Shown here: in pieces, positions 52,396-60,350 of the stretch
Numbering within the stretch: the first letter of the stretch is position 1
Layout of the letters: the number at the start of each line of letters is the position of its first letter
Source of the DNA: Thermobifida halotolerans
Lineage (GTDB): Bacteria; Actinomycetota; Actinomycetes; Streptosporangiales; Streptosporangiaceae
Direction: 5' to 3'
Length of the DNA: 64,000 bases
Assembly: GCF_003574835.2 (NCBI RefSeq)
Contig: NZ_CP063196.1
Span: 3,720,001-3,784,000, forward strand
Program-made: the position numbers and the translations under genes
Notes under the pieces: generated by a model
The model's database searches: none
The model's input: the letters and a program-made list of their open reading frames with translations, nothing else
What the model was told of the DNA's origin: nothing

Positions 52396-53445
52396 GTGTC
52401 AGAGGGCGCCACCAACGCCTACGCCGCCGCCGGGGTCGACATCGCCGCCGGTGAGCGCGCGGTGGACCTGATGAAGAAGCACGTGGCGCGCACCCGCAGG
52501 CCCGAACTCGTCCCCGACGCCAGCGGCTTCTCCGGCCTGTTCCGGCTCGACACCGCCAAGTACACCGCGCCGGTGCTGGCCACCTCCACCGACGGGGTCG
52601 GCACCAAGGTCATGCTGGCCCAGGAACTGGACCGACACGACACGATCGGCATCGACCTGGTCGCGATGGTCGTCGACGATCTCGTGGTCAGCGGCGCCGA
52701 ACCGCTGTTCCTGACCGACTACATCGCCTGCGGCTCGGTGGTGCCCGAGCGGATCGCCGAGATCGTCGGCGGGATCGCCGAGGGCTGCTGCCGGGCGGGG
52801 TGCACGCTGATCGGTGGGGAGACCGCCGAGCACCCCGGCGCCATGGGGCCGGACGAGTACGACCTGGCGGGCGCGGGGACCGGCATCGTGGAGGCCGACG
52901 CGGTCCTCGGTCCCGACCGGGTCCGCGCCGGCGACGTGGTCATCGCGATGGCCTCCTCGGGACCGCACTCCAACGGCTACTCGCTGATCCGGCGCATCGT
53001 CGCGCAGGCCGGACTCGACCTGCGGGCCGAGGTCCCCGAACTGGGCGGGGTGCTCGGTGAGGTCCTGCTCACGCCGACCCGGGTCTACGCCAAGGACTGC
53101 CTGGCGCTCGTCGAGTCCGTCGAGGTGCACGCGTTCGCGCACATCACCGGCGGGGGCCTGGCGGCGAACCTGGCCCGTTCGCTGCCCGACTCGGTGGACG
53201 CCGTGCTGGACCGCGCCACCTGGACCCCCGATCCGGTCTTCGGCTACCTCGCCGAGCAGGGCGGGGTCTCGCGCGAGGACATGGAGGCCACGTTCAACAT
53301 GGGCGTGGGCATGGTGGCGGTCGTCGCCGCGGACTCCGCCGAGCGCGCGCTGTCGGTACTCGCGGAGCGGAACGTGCGGTCCTGGGCCGTGGGATCGGTC
53401 ACACCAGGTTCCGGACGGGCGGTCCTCGTCGGAGACCACCGTTAG
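52396..53445 (+). CDS. purM: Phosphoribosylformylglycinamidine cyclo-ligase
   Basis: Fifth step of purine synthesis (AIR synthetase), 349 residues. The ATP-grasp-free PurM fold is seen in NAYAAAGVDIAAGERAVDLMK, ATSTDGVGTKVMLAQELDRHDTIGIDLVAMVVDDLVVSGAEPLF, the GGETAEHPG motif and AHITGGGLAANLAR. GTG 52396 has GAAGAGG eight bases upstream. It follows purF by 83 bases, likely co-transcribed. A hairpin at 53454-53495 ends the unit. Confidence 0.96.
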   Translation: MSEGATNAYAAAGVDIAAGERAVDLMKKHVARTRRPELVPDASGFSGLFRLDTAKYTAPVLATSTDGVGTKVMLAQELDRHDTIGIDLVAMVVDDLVVSGAEPLFLTDYIACGSVVPERIAEIVGGIAEGCCRAGCTLIGGETAEHPGAMGPDEYDLAGAGTGIVEADAVLGPDRVRAGDVVIAMASSGPHSNGYSLIRRIVAQAGLDLRAEVPELGGVLGEVLLTPTRVYAKDCLALVESVEVHAFAHITGGGLAANLARSLPDSVDAVLDRATWTPDPVFGYLAEQGGVSREDMEATFNMGVGMVAVVAADSAERALSVLAERNVRSWAVGSVTPGSGRAVLVGDHR

Positions 53446-53453
53446 CAGGCATG

Positions 53454-53495
53454 CGAAACCGGGGCTTCTCGTCGGTGAGACAGCCCCGGGTTTCG
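53454..53495 (+). terminator. Terminator of the purF-purM unit
   Basis: CGAAACC-GGGGCT pairs with AGCCCCGGGTTTCG, a 13-bp stem with a one-base bulge and a 15-base loop, nine bases after the purM stop. Confidence 0.7.
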
Positions 53496-53639
53496 ACTCT
53501 GTTCAGATCTCTGAGTCGGCGGATCCGCCCTCGTCAGTCAGCGCCACCTGGGTGGGCCGAACCGATCGTGACGGTGTCCGACGGACGAACCTGATCTTGT
53601 ACGTCCCGCACCCTCTGGTCGACGGTGGGAGACAGCGGA

Positions 53640-53876
53640 TCAGCGACGGTCCGAGTTGGAGTCGTCGCTCGGGTACTTCTCGGCATAGTCCGCGTAGCGT
53701 TCGATCAGGTCGTCGTAAGGGTCACCGTACGTGTCGTCCGGCGAATCCGAAGACTTCGACGCACCCTCACCGACACCCAGCTCTGACCGAAGCCGATCAA
53801 GGTCCGTATTACCGGTGCTGTACTTCAACCGCCGGGCGACCTTCTGCTGCTTGGCCTTGGCTCGGCCGCGCCCCAT
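53640..53876 (-). CDS. DUF3073 small basic/acidic protein
   Basis: A 78-residue protein of the actinobacteria-only DUF3073 family. It has a basic start (MGRGRAKAKQQKVARRLKYS), the family core NTDLDRLRSELGVGE, and an acidic tail rich in Asp and Ser. Its gene regularly lies between purM and bldC in actinobacteria. Function unknown. It is divergent from the hypothetical gene at 54314. Confidence 0.9.
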   Translation of the reverse strand: MGRGRAKAKQQKVARRLKYSTGNTDLDRLRSELGVGEGASKSSDSPDDTYGDPYDDLIERYADYAEKYPSDDSNSDRR

Positions 53877-54313
53877 TGGCTCGACCCCCTCAACGATTGG
53901 GTTCTCGCAAACCCCAGTTCACTAGCAAAACCGCAATGCCGGGCTGGCGGCCATCACCGCACTGACGACAGGCACCAGCTTTACGTACGGATACAACCGT
54001 ACCTGGTTCAGAGCCGACCTGCCTACGCCGCCCGCGCCCAACCGGGTGTGCCGTTCCCGTCACCCCCGTGGGAGTCGGGGTTTCGGAACACAAAAACCCC
54101 GAGATCCGCTTCACGGAAACCTGAAGCATGCTCCACCCCTCCCCCTCCCGGAAGCCGACCTCGCGGTCCGGTCCCGCCCTCCGGTCGGGCGGTGGCCCTG
54201 TGACCCTGGTCTCTCCGGGGCTTCCCCACGACCCGGGGAGCGATGACCGAAAACGGCCGCCGCCCGGAACCAAAATCCCCCGTTCCCCGGCTGTTGTGTG
54301 CCACTATGCGAAC
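53877..54313. other. Divergent spacer between DUF3073 and the next gene
   Basis: 437 bases containing a TCGGGGTTT stem-loop (54075-54102) and, at the end, a possible -10 box CACTAT (54302-54307). Nothing else recognised. Confidence 0.5.
54075..54102. terminator. Hairpin with TCGGGGTTT/AAACCCCGA arms
   Basis: A perfect 9-bp stem with a 10-base A-rich loop. It lies far from any stop codon, between divergent genes, so it may be a regulatory structure rather than a terminator. Confidence 0.45.
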
Positions 54314-55246
54314 GTGCTCCCCTATACCGCCTATCTCCGCCTTTACCAGCCACTCGTGGCGTTCTCCAGCCGTGAGCGGGAGTACTGGCAGGTGTACGCG
54401 AACTCGCCGCACCGCCGTGGACGGACCGAGGCGATGACGGCCGAACACGGCGAGCGCCTGGCCGTCCTGCTGTCCGACCCGCCGCTGGCCGCGCCCCTGG
54501 CGGAGAGCGGCGAGGCCTACGTGCGCCAGGTCGGCGACGAACTGTTCGTCTGCCCCTGGCAGGTCCGGCTGCGGTCCTGGATCGCCTTCTCGACGTTTCG
54601 CACCGCGACGCCGCGGCGGCTCCGCCGGGCGTTCCTGCCCGACCTGGTCGTCCAGGAGACCGAACGCGACTTCGCGCGCTGGCGTGACCGCACCGGCCGG
54701 ACCCAGTCGCAGATCCTGACGAGCGCCTGGGAGGTGCCCCCGGCCTGGTTCGTGCCGTTCGACGCCGGCGGGCGGCGCCTCGCCCTGGGGCGCTCCGACG
54801 ACGCGTGCTCCGGGGAGGAGCCCGTCCGCCCGCCCCACGCCGTCGGGGCGTGCCCGCGGTGCGGGCACGCCCCGACGGCTCCGGAGCACGCCCCGCCCCG
54901 CACCCTGCTCTACGTCACGGAGGTGGCCCAGGCGCGCCCCCGCCTGGCCCGGGCCATACGGCTGGTGAGCGGGTTCTTCCCGGCCGGCTCCTCGTTCCTG
55001 TACGGCCTGGAGCGCCTGGAGGACTGGATGAACGCCCTGGCGCACCCCCGCGCGCTCCTGGAGCTCGACTACGGCGGTCTGGTACACCTGCTGGACGACG
55101 CGGCGCTGCGGTCGGACCACTCGGTCGCGGAGATCCACACGGCGCTCACCGCTCTGGAGCAGGAACGCCCGGAACTGGTCACGGCGATGCGCATGCGGTT
55201 GCGGGAGCGCTGGGACGCGGTCCGCGCTCTCCGGCACGCCAACTGA
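54314..55246 (+). CDS. Conserved hypothetical protein with zinc-ribbon-like CPRCGH insert
   Basis: A 310-residue actinobacterial protein of unknown function near bldC. It begins VLPYTAYLRLYQPLVAFSSREREYWQVYA, has an aromatic-rich middle (FVCPWQVRLRSWIAF) and AWFVPFDAGGRRLALG. A short insert GACPRCGHAPTAP contains a CxxC pair. The rest is helical. The longer frame to 54128 is rejected because the region before 54314 is poor in coding features. GTG 54314 follows CACTAT by six bases, which suggests a leaderless start. Confidence 0.7.
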   Translation: MLPYTAYLRLYQPLVAFSSREREYWQVYANSPHRRGRTEAMTAEHGERLAVLLSDPPLAAPLAESGEAYVRQVGDELFVCPWQVRLRSWIAFSTFRTATPRRLRRAFLPDLVVQETERDFARWRDRTGRTQSQILTSAWEVPPAWFVPFDAGGRRLALGRSDDACSGEEPVRPPHAVGACPRCGHAPTAPEHAPPRTLLYVTEVAQARPRLARAIRLVSGFFPAGSSFLYGLERLEDWMNALAHPRALLELDYGGLVHLLDDAALRSDHSVAEIHTALTALEQERPELVTAMRMRLRERWDAVRALRHAN

Positions 55247-55935
55247 GCTCCGTGGATGTTTGCCCGATCGGGCGGCGATCCCGCCGGGGCCGGGCCTTCC
55301 GCCGCCGCCCCTCGCGCCGTCGAACCTGGTCTACCAGGTTTCTTCCGATGTGTTTTCGGTTTTTGGGCGGGTAGGGGCGGGATAGGTCAGGACGAGTCAC
55401 TCAGTTGGCATCAACCTTACCGAAAATGGGCATAACATCCGATAGGTAGCGTTATAGACTGTGTTGGTATCGTCACAGAGTGCACCTCGGACGCCCGGAA
55501 CCCTTGCCATGCAGGGGGTTCCGCGCCGTCCAGCCGAGCCGCTGGTCACCGTCGGCTCGCGCACTGACAACCCGATCCGCACGGAGAGGGAAGGTCGGAC
55601 CACTGGCCGGGACCGCGCCTCACGCCAGGGGGCGACCCGTTTAAGTCCACACCGTCCTAGCACTTTCGGTCCGCCGGATCGAGAAAAACCAGGCCCGAGA
55701 ACGAAGTTTTGACCGAATACGCCACATGCCACTAAACGTGTCGCTAGAATCACTCAGCGTGACGCGCTACATGTGCGGCTTTGCGGTCCCATTTGACAAA
55801 GTCGCGTTAAGTGGTCACACAATCACCTCGGGTGATGCCAATATAGACCTCAGGGCAATATTGGACATCCGGACCAAGCGCCAGGATTGAAAGTCTCAAG
55901 GATCAGTACCAGATCCGGGAGGAGAGGCCGTACAC
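55247..55935. other. Long upstream region of bldC
   Basis: About 690 bases, unusually AT-rich from 55400 to 55920 for this genome. A -35-like TTGACA lies at 55793-55798 with CACAAT about 19 bases later, giving a possible promoter with a transcript leader above 100 bases. No protein gene or tRNA was recognised; short frames (55397-55753, 55461-55712) are unconvincing. A regulatory or non-coding RNA is possible but not shown. Confidence 0.5.
55793..55823 (+). promoter_or_regulatory. Possible bldC promoter (TTGACA ... CACAAT)
   Basis: A consensus -35 hexamer TTGACA is followed by CACAAT at 55818-55823. The 19-base spacing is long, so this is tentative. The bldC start is about 110 bases downstream. 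Confidence 0.35.
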
Positions 55936-56139
55936 ATGTCAACTCGCACGCCCGAGGCGGAACCCCTGTTGACCCCTGCCGAGGTTGCCACCATGTTCCG
56001 CGTGGACCCCAAGACCGTCACCCGTTGGGCGAAGGCCGGCAAGCTGACCTCGATCCGCACCCTCGGTGGCCACCGCCGCTACCGGGAGACCGAGGTTCGC
56101 GCCCTCCTGGCCGGAATTCCCAGCCAGCGCAGCGAGTAG
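55936..56139 (+). CDS. bldC: Developmental regulator BldC
   Basis: A 67-residue MerR-like DNA-binding protein, nearly identical to Streptomyces BldC. The sequence LLTPAEVATMFRVDPKTVTRW followed by AGKLTSIRTLGGHRRYRE is the winged HTH. In Streptomyces it delays sporulation and binds cooperatively to direct repeats; in Thermobifida it may act in mycelial development, an inference. ATG 55936 has GGGAGGAGAGG upstream. It is followed by a perfect palindromic terminator. Confidence 0.95.
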   Translation: MSTRTPEAEPLLTPAEVATMFRVDPKTVTRWAKAGKLTSIRTLGGHRRYRETEVRALLAGIPSQRSE

Positions 56140-56201
56140 CCTCCCTCGCCCCACACGAGTTCGGCGGGACGGCGGGGGGACGCCCGACACCCGAAAGTCC
56201 C

Positions 56202-56235
56202 GGGGGGTGGGTACCGGTACCGGTACCCACCCCCC
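56202..56235. terminator. Perfect 34-bp palindrome between bldC and the YkvA-like gene
   Basis: The sequence from 56202 to 56235 equals its own reverse complement. Arms begin GGGGGGTGGGTACC and the centre contains GGTACC repeats, so it can fold as a 14-bp stem with a 6-base loop on either strand. It lies between convergent genes and probably terminates both. Confidence 0.75.
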
Positions 56236-56270
56236 AGCGTGTTTCGAGGCGCGATCCGACGGTTCCGGGT

Positions 56271-56633
56271 TCAGGACACCACTTCGCCCTCGATGTGGTC
56301 GGTCCCGATCCGCTCCCAGTTGATGAAGCGCTCGGTCTCGCCCAGCAGCGCGGCCGCCAGCCAGACCGCGACGCCCACGTCGTCGGCCACCCCCAGGAAC
56401 GGGACGAACAGTTCGGGAACGAAGTCGACGGGGGAGAGGATGTAGCCGAGAGCCGCCACGAACAGCACGATCCGCGCGGTGGACAACTCCTTGTAGTGTC
56501 CCCGCATCCGGGCACCCAGCATGCGCGGGAGCGCCCTGACGCGGGCCATGACGGACGGTTTCCCGCTCTGGGTGCTCTCGTAGATCATCTTCCAGGCGGC
56601 GGCGCCGGCAGCGGCGCGGTTGGACTTGCGCAT
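56271..56633 (-). CDS. YkvA-family (DUF1232) membrane protein
   Basis: A 120-residue protein of DUF1232. It has a basic N-terminus and the family core ALGYILSPVDFVPELFVPFLGVADDVGVAVWLAAALLGETERFI, which includes one or two membrane helices. Its function is not known. ATG 56633 follows GAGGTGGAGA. GTG 56648 is an alternative. Confidence 0.85.
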   Translation of the reverse strand: MRKSNRAAAGAAAWKMIYESTQSGKPSVMARVRALPRMLGARMRGHYKELSTARIVLFVAALGYILSPVDFVPELFVPFLGVADDVGVAVWLAAALLGETERFINWERIGTDHIEGEVVS

Positions 56634-56865
56634 TCTCCACCTCGACACGGGGTCACGCGCCCGGAGCCCCTCCGGGCGCCTCTTGCGATATGACGCATCG
56701 CGTCCCTCTTCTGTTCCCCGCTGTCAGCGGGCCTATGCGTGTGCGGGAGTGACACTGTCGGCACCGCCGCACCGGACACACTCCGCCACCGATGTGGCGT
56801 AAGTTGGTTGCGGTCCCACCGACCGCGACCGCCCCACCCCCAAGACCACCAGTCCCGGAGGAAGC

Positions 56866-57735
56866 ATTCCCGCCCCCCACCCGCCCGGACCGCACCGTCC
56901 CGTTCGGCTGCTCGCGGCCTCGGTCGGGCTGCTCCTGGTCTCCGCGTGCTGGTCACCCCCGTCGGGCGCCCGCCCCGACGCCGAGGTGACCGCGACACTG
57001 CCGCTGCCCGGGCCGGGCGGCGACCCCGCGCCCGAGGCCCCGTCCGCCGTCCCCACGCCCTCCCCAACGGCGACGCTGCCCCTGGAGGGCAGGACCGTGG
57101 TCGTGGACCCCGGCCACAACGGCGGCAACGCCGACGCCCCGGAGGAGATCAGCCGACCGGTCCCGGCCGGTCCCGACACCAAGGAGTGCGACACGGTGGG
57201 CGCGCGGAGCGCCGACGGCTACCCCGAGCACGAGTTCAACTGGGAACTGTCCCTGCTCGTACGCGACCGCCTGGAAGCGGCGGGCGCGACCGTGGTCCTG
57301 ACCCGCGACAGCGACGACGGCGTCGGCCCGTGCATCGACGAGCGCGCCGCGATCGGCAACGAGGCCGGGGCCGACGCGGCGGTCTCCATTCACGCCGACG
57401 GGGCCGCTCCGGACTCCCGGGGCTTCCACGTGATCGTCCCCGGCGAGGTGTCCGGCTTCACCGAGCCCATCCTGGAGCCCTCCTACGAGTTGGGCGAGGC
57501 GCTGCGTGACGAGTTCCACGCCGCGACCGACCACCCCTACTCCGACTACCTGGGTGAGGAGGGCATCGACGTGCGCACCGACCTGGGCGGGCTGAACCTG
57601 TCGACCGTCCCCAAGGTCTTCCTGGAGGTCGGCAACATGCGCAACCCCGACGACGCGGAGAGACTCCGGGACCCCGAGTGGCGCGCACTCGCCGCCGACG
57701 GCATCGCCGCGGGCCTGACCCGGTTCCTGGACTGA
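56866..57735 (+). CDS. N-acetylmuramoyl-L-alanine amidase (Amidase_3), lipoprotein, apparent ATT start
   Basis: Peptidoglycan hydrolase that cuts between N-acetylmuramic acid and L-alanine. The Amidase_3 domain (about residues 75-289) has zinc ligands in VVDPGHNGG, EHEFNWEL (Glu) and SIHADG (His), and the catalytic Glu in VFLEVGN. Upstream of GTG 56986 (the first ordinary start) the frame continues into a convincing lipoprotein signal RLLAASVGLLLVSAC with the lipid Cys at position 28. No ATG, GTG or TTG occurs there after an in-frame stop at 56800. ATT 56866, four bases after GGAGG, is the best start; CTG or GTT further in are alternatives. Confidence 0.85.
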   Translation: MPAPHPPGPHRPVRLLAASVGLLLVSACWSPPSGARPDAEVTATLPLPGPGGDPAPEAPSAVPTPSPTATLPLEGRTVVVDPGHNGGNADAPEEISRPVPAGPDTKECDTVGARSADGYPEHEFNWELSLLVRDRLEAAGATVVLTRDSDDGVGPCIDERAAIGNEAGADAAVSIHADGAAPDSRGFHVIVPGEVSGFTEPILEPSYELGEALRDEFHAATDHPYSDYLGEEGIDVRTDLGGLNLSTVPKVFLEVGNMRNPDDAERLRDPEWRALAADGIAAGLTRFLD

Positions 57736-57854
57736 TCCGCGCTCCCGACGACCGGGAGGACCGTGGCGGCGCACGGCACGGAGGCGCGCACGGCGGGACA
57801 CTCCCGAACCCGGACGGTGTGGTACCGCTCACGCTCAGTCGGCACAATATTGCT

Positions 57855-58490
57855 ATGCCACTGACTTCCGGTGATGTGCGCGACAAGCGGTTCAGCACCT
57901 CACGTCTGCGCCTGGGATACGTCCAGGAGGACGTCGACGCCCTGCTGCGGAGGGTGGAGGAGACCCTCAGAGCGCTCGAACAGGGCACCCGCCCCTCGAA
58001 GGTCATCACCGCCTCCGACGTGATGCGGTCCCAGTTCCGGACCACCGTGATGCGGCCGGGCTACGACGAGGAGGAGGTGGACGCCTTCCTCGACGAGGTC
58101 GCCGAGACACTGCGGGGACTGGGGTTGTACTCGCAGCAGTTGCGGGCGGGCAAGCACAGCGCCGAGTACTTCCGGCGGACCGCCGCCCCCCGCCCACGCG
58201 CGCCCGTCTCCTCCCGGATGCGTCCCGAGGACATCCGCAACAAGGGCTTCAACACCACCCGACTGCGTGTCGGCTACTCGGAGGAGGAGGTGGACGCCTT
58301 CCTCGACCGCGCCGAGGCCACCATCGCCGCGCTGGTGAACGGACAGCCGACCGAGGCCCCCCTGACCGCGTCACAGGTGCGTGAGGTGCAGTTCTCCAGT
58401 ACCCGACTGCGCTCCGGTTACGTGGAGACCGAGGTGGACGCGTTCCTCGACGAGATCGCCGACGAACTGGAGCGCTACGGGCTGCACTGA
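57855..58490 (+). CDS. Four-repeat DivIVA-domain protein
   Basis: A 211-residue cytoplasmic protein consisting of four copies of the 35-residue DivI1A-type motif (about 3-39, 51-86, 123-158, 170-205). Each has the pattern [DI]VR..F.TTRLR.GY.EEEVDAFLDE. These motifs are the N-terminal membrane-curvature-sensing part of DivIVA/Wag31, normally present once. The usual long coiled coil is absent. The protein may act at poles or septa, an inference. ATG 57855 follows an AT-rich CAATAT with no ribosome site, so it may be leaderless. Confidence 0.82.
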   Translation: MPLTSGDVRDKRFSTSRLRLGYVQEDVDALLRRVEETLRALEQGTRPSKVITASDVMRSQFRTTVMRPGYDEEEVDAFLDEVAETLRGLGLYSQQLRAGKHSAEYFRRTAAPRPRAPVSSRMRPEDIRNKGFNTTRLRVGYSEEEVDAFLDRAEATIAALVNGQPTEAPLTASQVREVQFSSTRLRSGYVETEVDAFLDEIADELERYGLH

Positions 58491-58517
58491 CCGGCCGCGT
58501 CCGGAGAGCGGCTCCCG

Positions 58518-59120
58518 TCAACCGGCCCGCAGGCTCGCCAGCAGCAGGTCGGCGTAGTAGCCGCCCAACTGGGCGCCGTCCAGTTCGCCGTCGGCGCGGT
58601 ACCACATGCCCAGGTGGTGGATCGAGCCGAAGAAGTAGTTGACCACGATGTCCGCCGGGACCTTCTCGTGGAAGACGCCTTCGCGCATCCCCTCCTCGAT
58701 CAGCGACCGGAACAGCTCGTGGTACCTGCGGCGCTCCTTGCGCACCTCGCTCTGGCGGCCCGGGGAGAGCATGTGCAGCGAGCGGAAGAAGATGACCGTG
58801 TCGTCGAGGTTGTCCACCGTGGTCTGCACGACGTCGGAAGCGGCGGCGTGCAGGCGCTCGGCGACGCCGCCCCCACCCTCGACGATCTGGACCAGCCGGC
58901 TCATCTGCATGTCCAGGACGCGCTGGTAGACCGCGAAGAGCAGGTCGTCCTTGGAGGTGAAGTAGTGGTACATCGCGCCCTTGGTGACCCCGGCCGCCTC
59001 GACCAGCTCCTGGACCGAGACCCGGTCGAAGCCGTGCTGGGCGAACAGGCGGGTGGCTTCGGCCAGGAGACGGTCCGGCACCGAGGGGGATACCGTCTTG
59101 GGCTCGGCTGGCTGCGTCAT
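58518..59120 (-). CDS. TetR-family transcriptional regulator
   Basis: A 200-residue TetR repressor. HTH: LLAEATRLFAQHGFDRVSVQELVEAAGVTKGAMYHYFTSKDDLLFAV. The C-terminal domain is of a type found with fatty acid or acyl-CoA genes (FFGSIHHLGMWYR). ATG 59120 has AGGGGAA upstream; the frame to 59207 is not supported. A palindromic sequence CATACCAACCAGTATG is about 85 bases upstream. Confidence 0.87.
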   Translation of the reverse strand: MTQPAEPKTVSPSVPDRLLAEATRLFAQHGFDRVSVQELVEAAGVTKGAMYHYFTSKDDLLFAVYQRVLDMQMSRLVQIVEGGGGVAERLHAAASDVVQTTVDNLDDTVIFFRSLHMLSPGRQSEVRKERRRYHELFRSLIEEGMREGVFHEKVPADIVVNYFFGSIHHLGMWYRADGELDGAQLGGYYADLLLASLRAG

Positions 59121-59204
59121 GTTCCCCTGCCTCTCGCGTTCCGCCGCGTGGTCCGCGGCGCCGTCGCTCCCCGGATGTGAACGTTCCAAGCATAGGCCAC
59201 CGGG

Positions 59205-59220
59205 CATACCAACCAGTATG
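59205..59220. promoter_or_regulatory. Possible TetR operator CATACCAACCAGTATG
   Basis: CATAC and GTATG form a 5-bp inverted repeat with a 6-base centre. ATACxAACxxGTAT-like sites are bound by TetR regulators of lipid catabolism in actinobacteria. Autoregulation is inferred from the position. Confidence 0.5.
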
Positions 59221-59380
59221 TTGCGGATCTCATCCCACCGGGACAGCGCATCCCGACGATAACGGCGACCCGGCGGTAGGCAAATTCCCGCTATCGTCGG
59301 AGCCGACGGTGTGAACCGTCCCCTCGGGACGGAAACTCCGACGCGCCCCCGAAGAGCACCGAATCCGAACTCTTGTTCGA

Positions 59381-59386
59381 TATGGT
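59381..59386 (+). promoter_or_regulatory. -10 box (TATGGT) of the DUF6504 gene, probable leaderless transcript
   Basis: TATGGT ends six bases before GTG 59393; no Shine-Dalgarno. Confidence 0.45.
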
Positions 59387-59392
59387 GCGCGG

Positions 59393-59641
59393 GTGAGTCT
59401 CTACAACGAACAGATCGACGTCCGTTCCACCACCGACGACGCCCCCGCCCTGTTCTCGTGGCGCGGCACCCTCTACCGCGTGCGCCGGGTCATCGGCACC
59501 TGGCGCGGCACGAGCCCCACCGCTCCCGCCGAGGTGCGGCTGGTCCGGGTGGCGGCGGAGTCCGACCACGGCCACGGGATCGCCGACATCGTTCTGGACA
59601 CCGCGACCAACCACTGGACGATGCGGCGGCTGTGGCACTGA
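59393..59641 (+). CDS. DUF6504 family protein
   Basis: An 82-residue actinobacterial protein of DUF6504, often found next to DNA polymerase IV/ImuB-type genes, but here on its own. It shows ALFSWRGTLYRVRRVIGTWR and a C-terminal WTMRRLWH. Function unknown. Convergent with the YigZ-like gene. Confidence 0.8.
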   Translation: MSLYNEQIDVRSTTDDAPALFSWRGTLYRVRRVIGTWRGTSPTAPAEVRLVRVAAESDHGHGIADIVLDTATNHWTMRRLWH

Positions 59642-59652
59642 CCACGGCCGGC

Positions 59653-59670
59653 GCGCGGATCAGTCCGCGC
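59653..59670. terminator. Hairpin at the convergent ends of DUF6504 and YigZ-like genes
   Basis: GCGCGGA and TCCGCGC pair over a TCAG loop. The stem overlaps the YigZ-like stop codon and lies 12 bases after the DUF6504 stop. Confidence 0.5.
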
Positions 59671-60289
59671 CGACCTCGACCTCCACGGTCGTCACTCCCT
59701 GCGGCTCGCAGACGGCCCGCCCGGCGGTGATCTCGGCGACCCACGCCGCGAACTCCGCCGGGTCGGCCCCGTCCAGCGCGACGTCCAACCGGACGTCGGC
59801 CCCGTAACGCACGTCCAACACCCGGTGCCGCGACTCCCGCAGGTCGCTCTCCAGCCGCCCGGCCTGCTGGTAGTCGGCCAACACCGTCATCACCGGCAGC
59901 GAGCGCCGCTCCAGCACCCCCACCGCGTCGACCGCCGCCGACACCGCGCTGCCGTAGGCCCGGACCAGTCCGCCCGCACCGAGTTTGACCCCGCCGAAGT
60001 AGCGGGTCACCACCGCGACGGTGTCGGTGAGGCCGCGGTGGCGCAGCACCTCCAGCATGGGAATCCCGGCCGTCCCGGCGGGCTCCCCGTCGTCGCTGGA
60101 ACGCTGCACCCCGCCGTCCCCGCCCACCACGTAGGCGGTGCAGTTGTGGGTGGCGTTCCAGTGCTGCCTGCGCCGCCGCGCGATGAACGCCCGCGCCTCG
60201 TCCTCGTCCGCGACCCGCGCGAGCGCGCAGATGAACCGGGACTTCCTGACGTCGATCCGGTGCTCGCCGCCTCGTCTGATCGTTCTCAT
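59660..60289 (-). CDS. YigZ/IMPACT family protein
   Basis: A 209-residue protein of the IMPACT/UPF0029 group. Family motifs are EHRIDVRKSRFICAL, THNCTAYV, SSDDGEPAGTAGIPMLEVL and VTRYFGGVKLGAGGLVRAYG. IMPACT proteins bind or compete for Gcn1-like partners in eukaryotes; the bacterial role is unknown. ATG 60289 has GGGAGCGG upstream. Confidence 0.9.
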   Translation of the reverse strand: MRTIRRGGEHRIDVRKSRFICALARVADEDEARAFIARRRRQHWNATHNCTAYVVGGDGGVQRSSDDGEPAGTAGIPMLEVLRHRGLTDTVAVVTRYFGGVKLGAGGLVRAYGSAVSAAVDAVGVLERRSLPVMTVLADYQQAGRLESDLRESRHRVLDVRYGADVRLDVALDGADPAEFAAWVAEITAGRAVCEPQGVTTVEVEVGAD

Positions 60290-60337
60290 GCCGCTCCCGA
60301 TCGTATGCGCCGCTCCGCACGCCGCCGAGGCGCTCTG

Positions 60338-60343
60338 TAGGGT
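60338..60343 (+). promoter_or_regulatory. -10 box (TAGGGT) of the NUDIX gene, probable leaderless transcript
   Basis: TAGGGT ends seven bases before ATG 60351; no Shine-Dalgarno. Confidence 0.5.
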
Positions 60344-60350
60344 CGTGCCC

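Noticed and set aside
55397-55753. 118-codon minus frame upstream of bldC
   Set aside because: No ribosome site or recognisable domain; falls in an AT-rich regulatory region.
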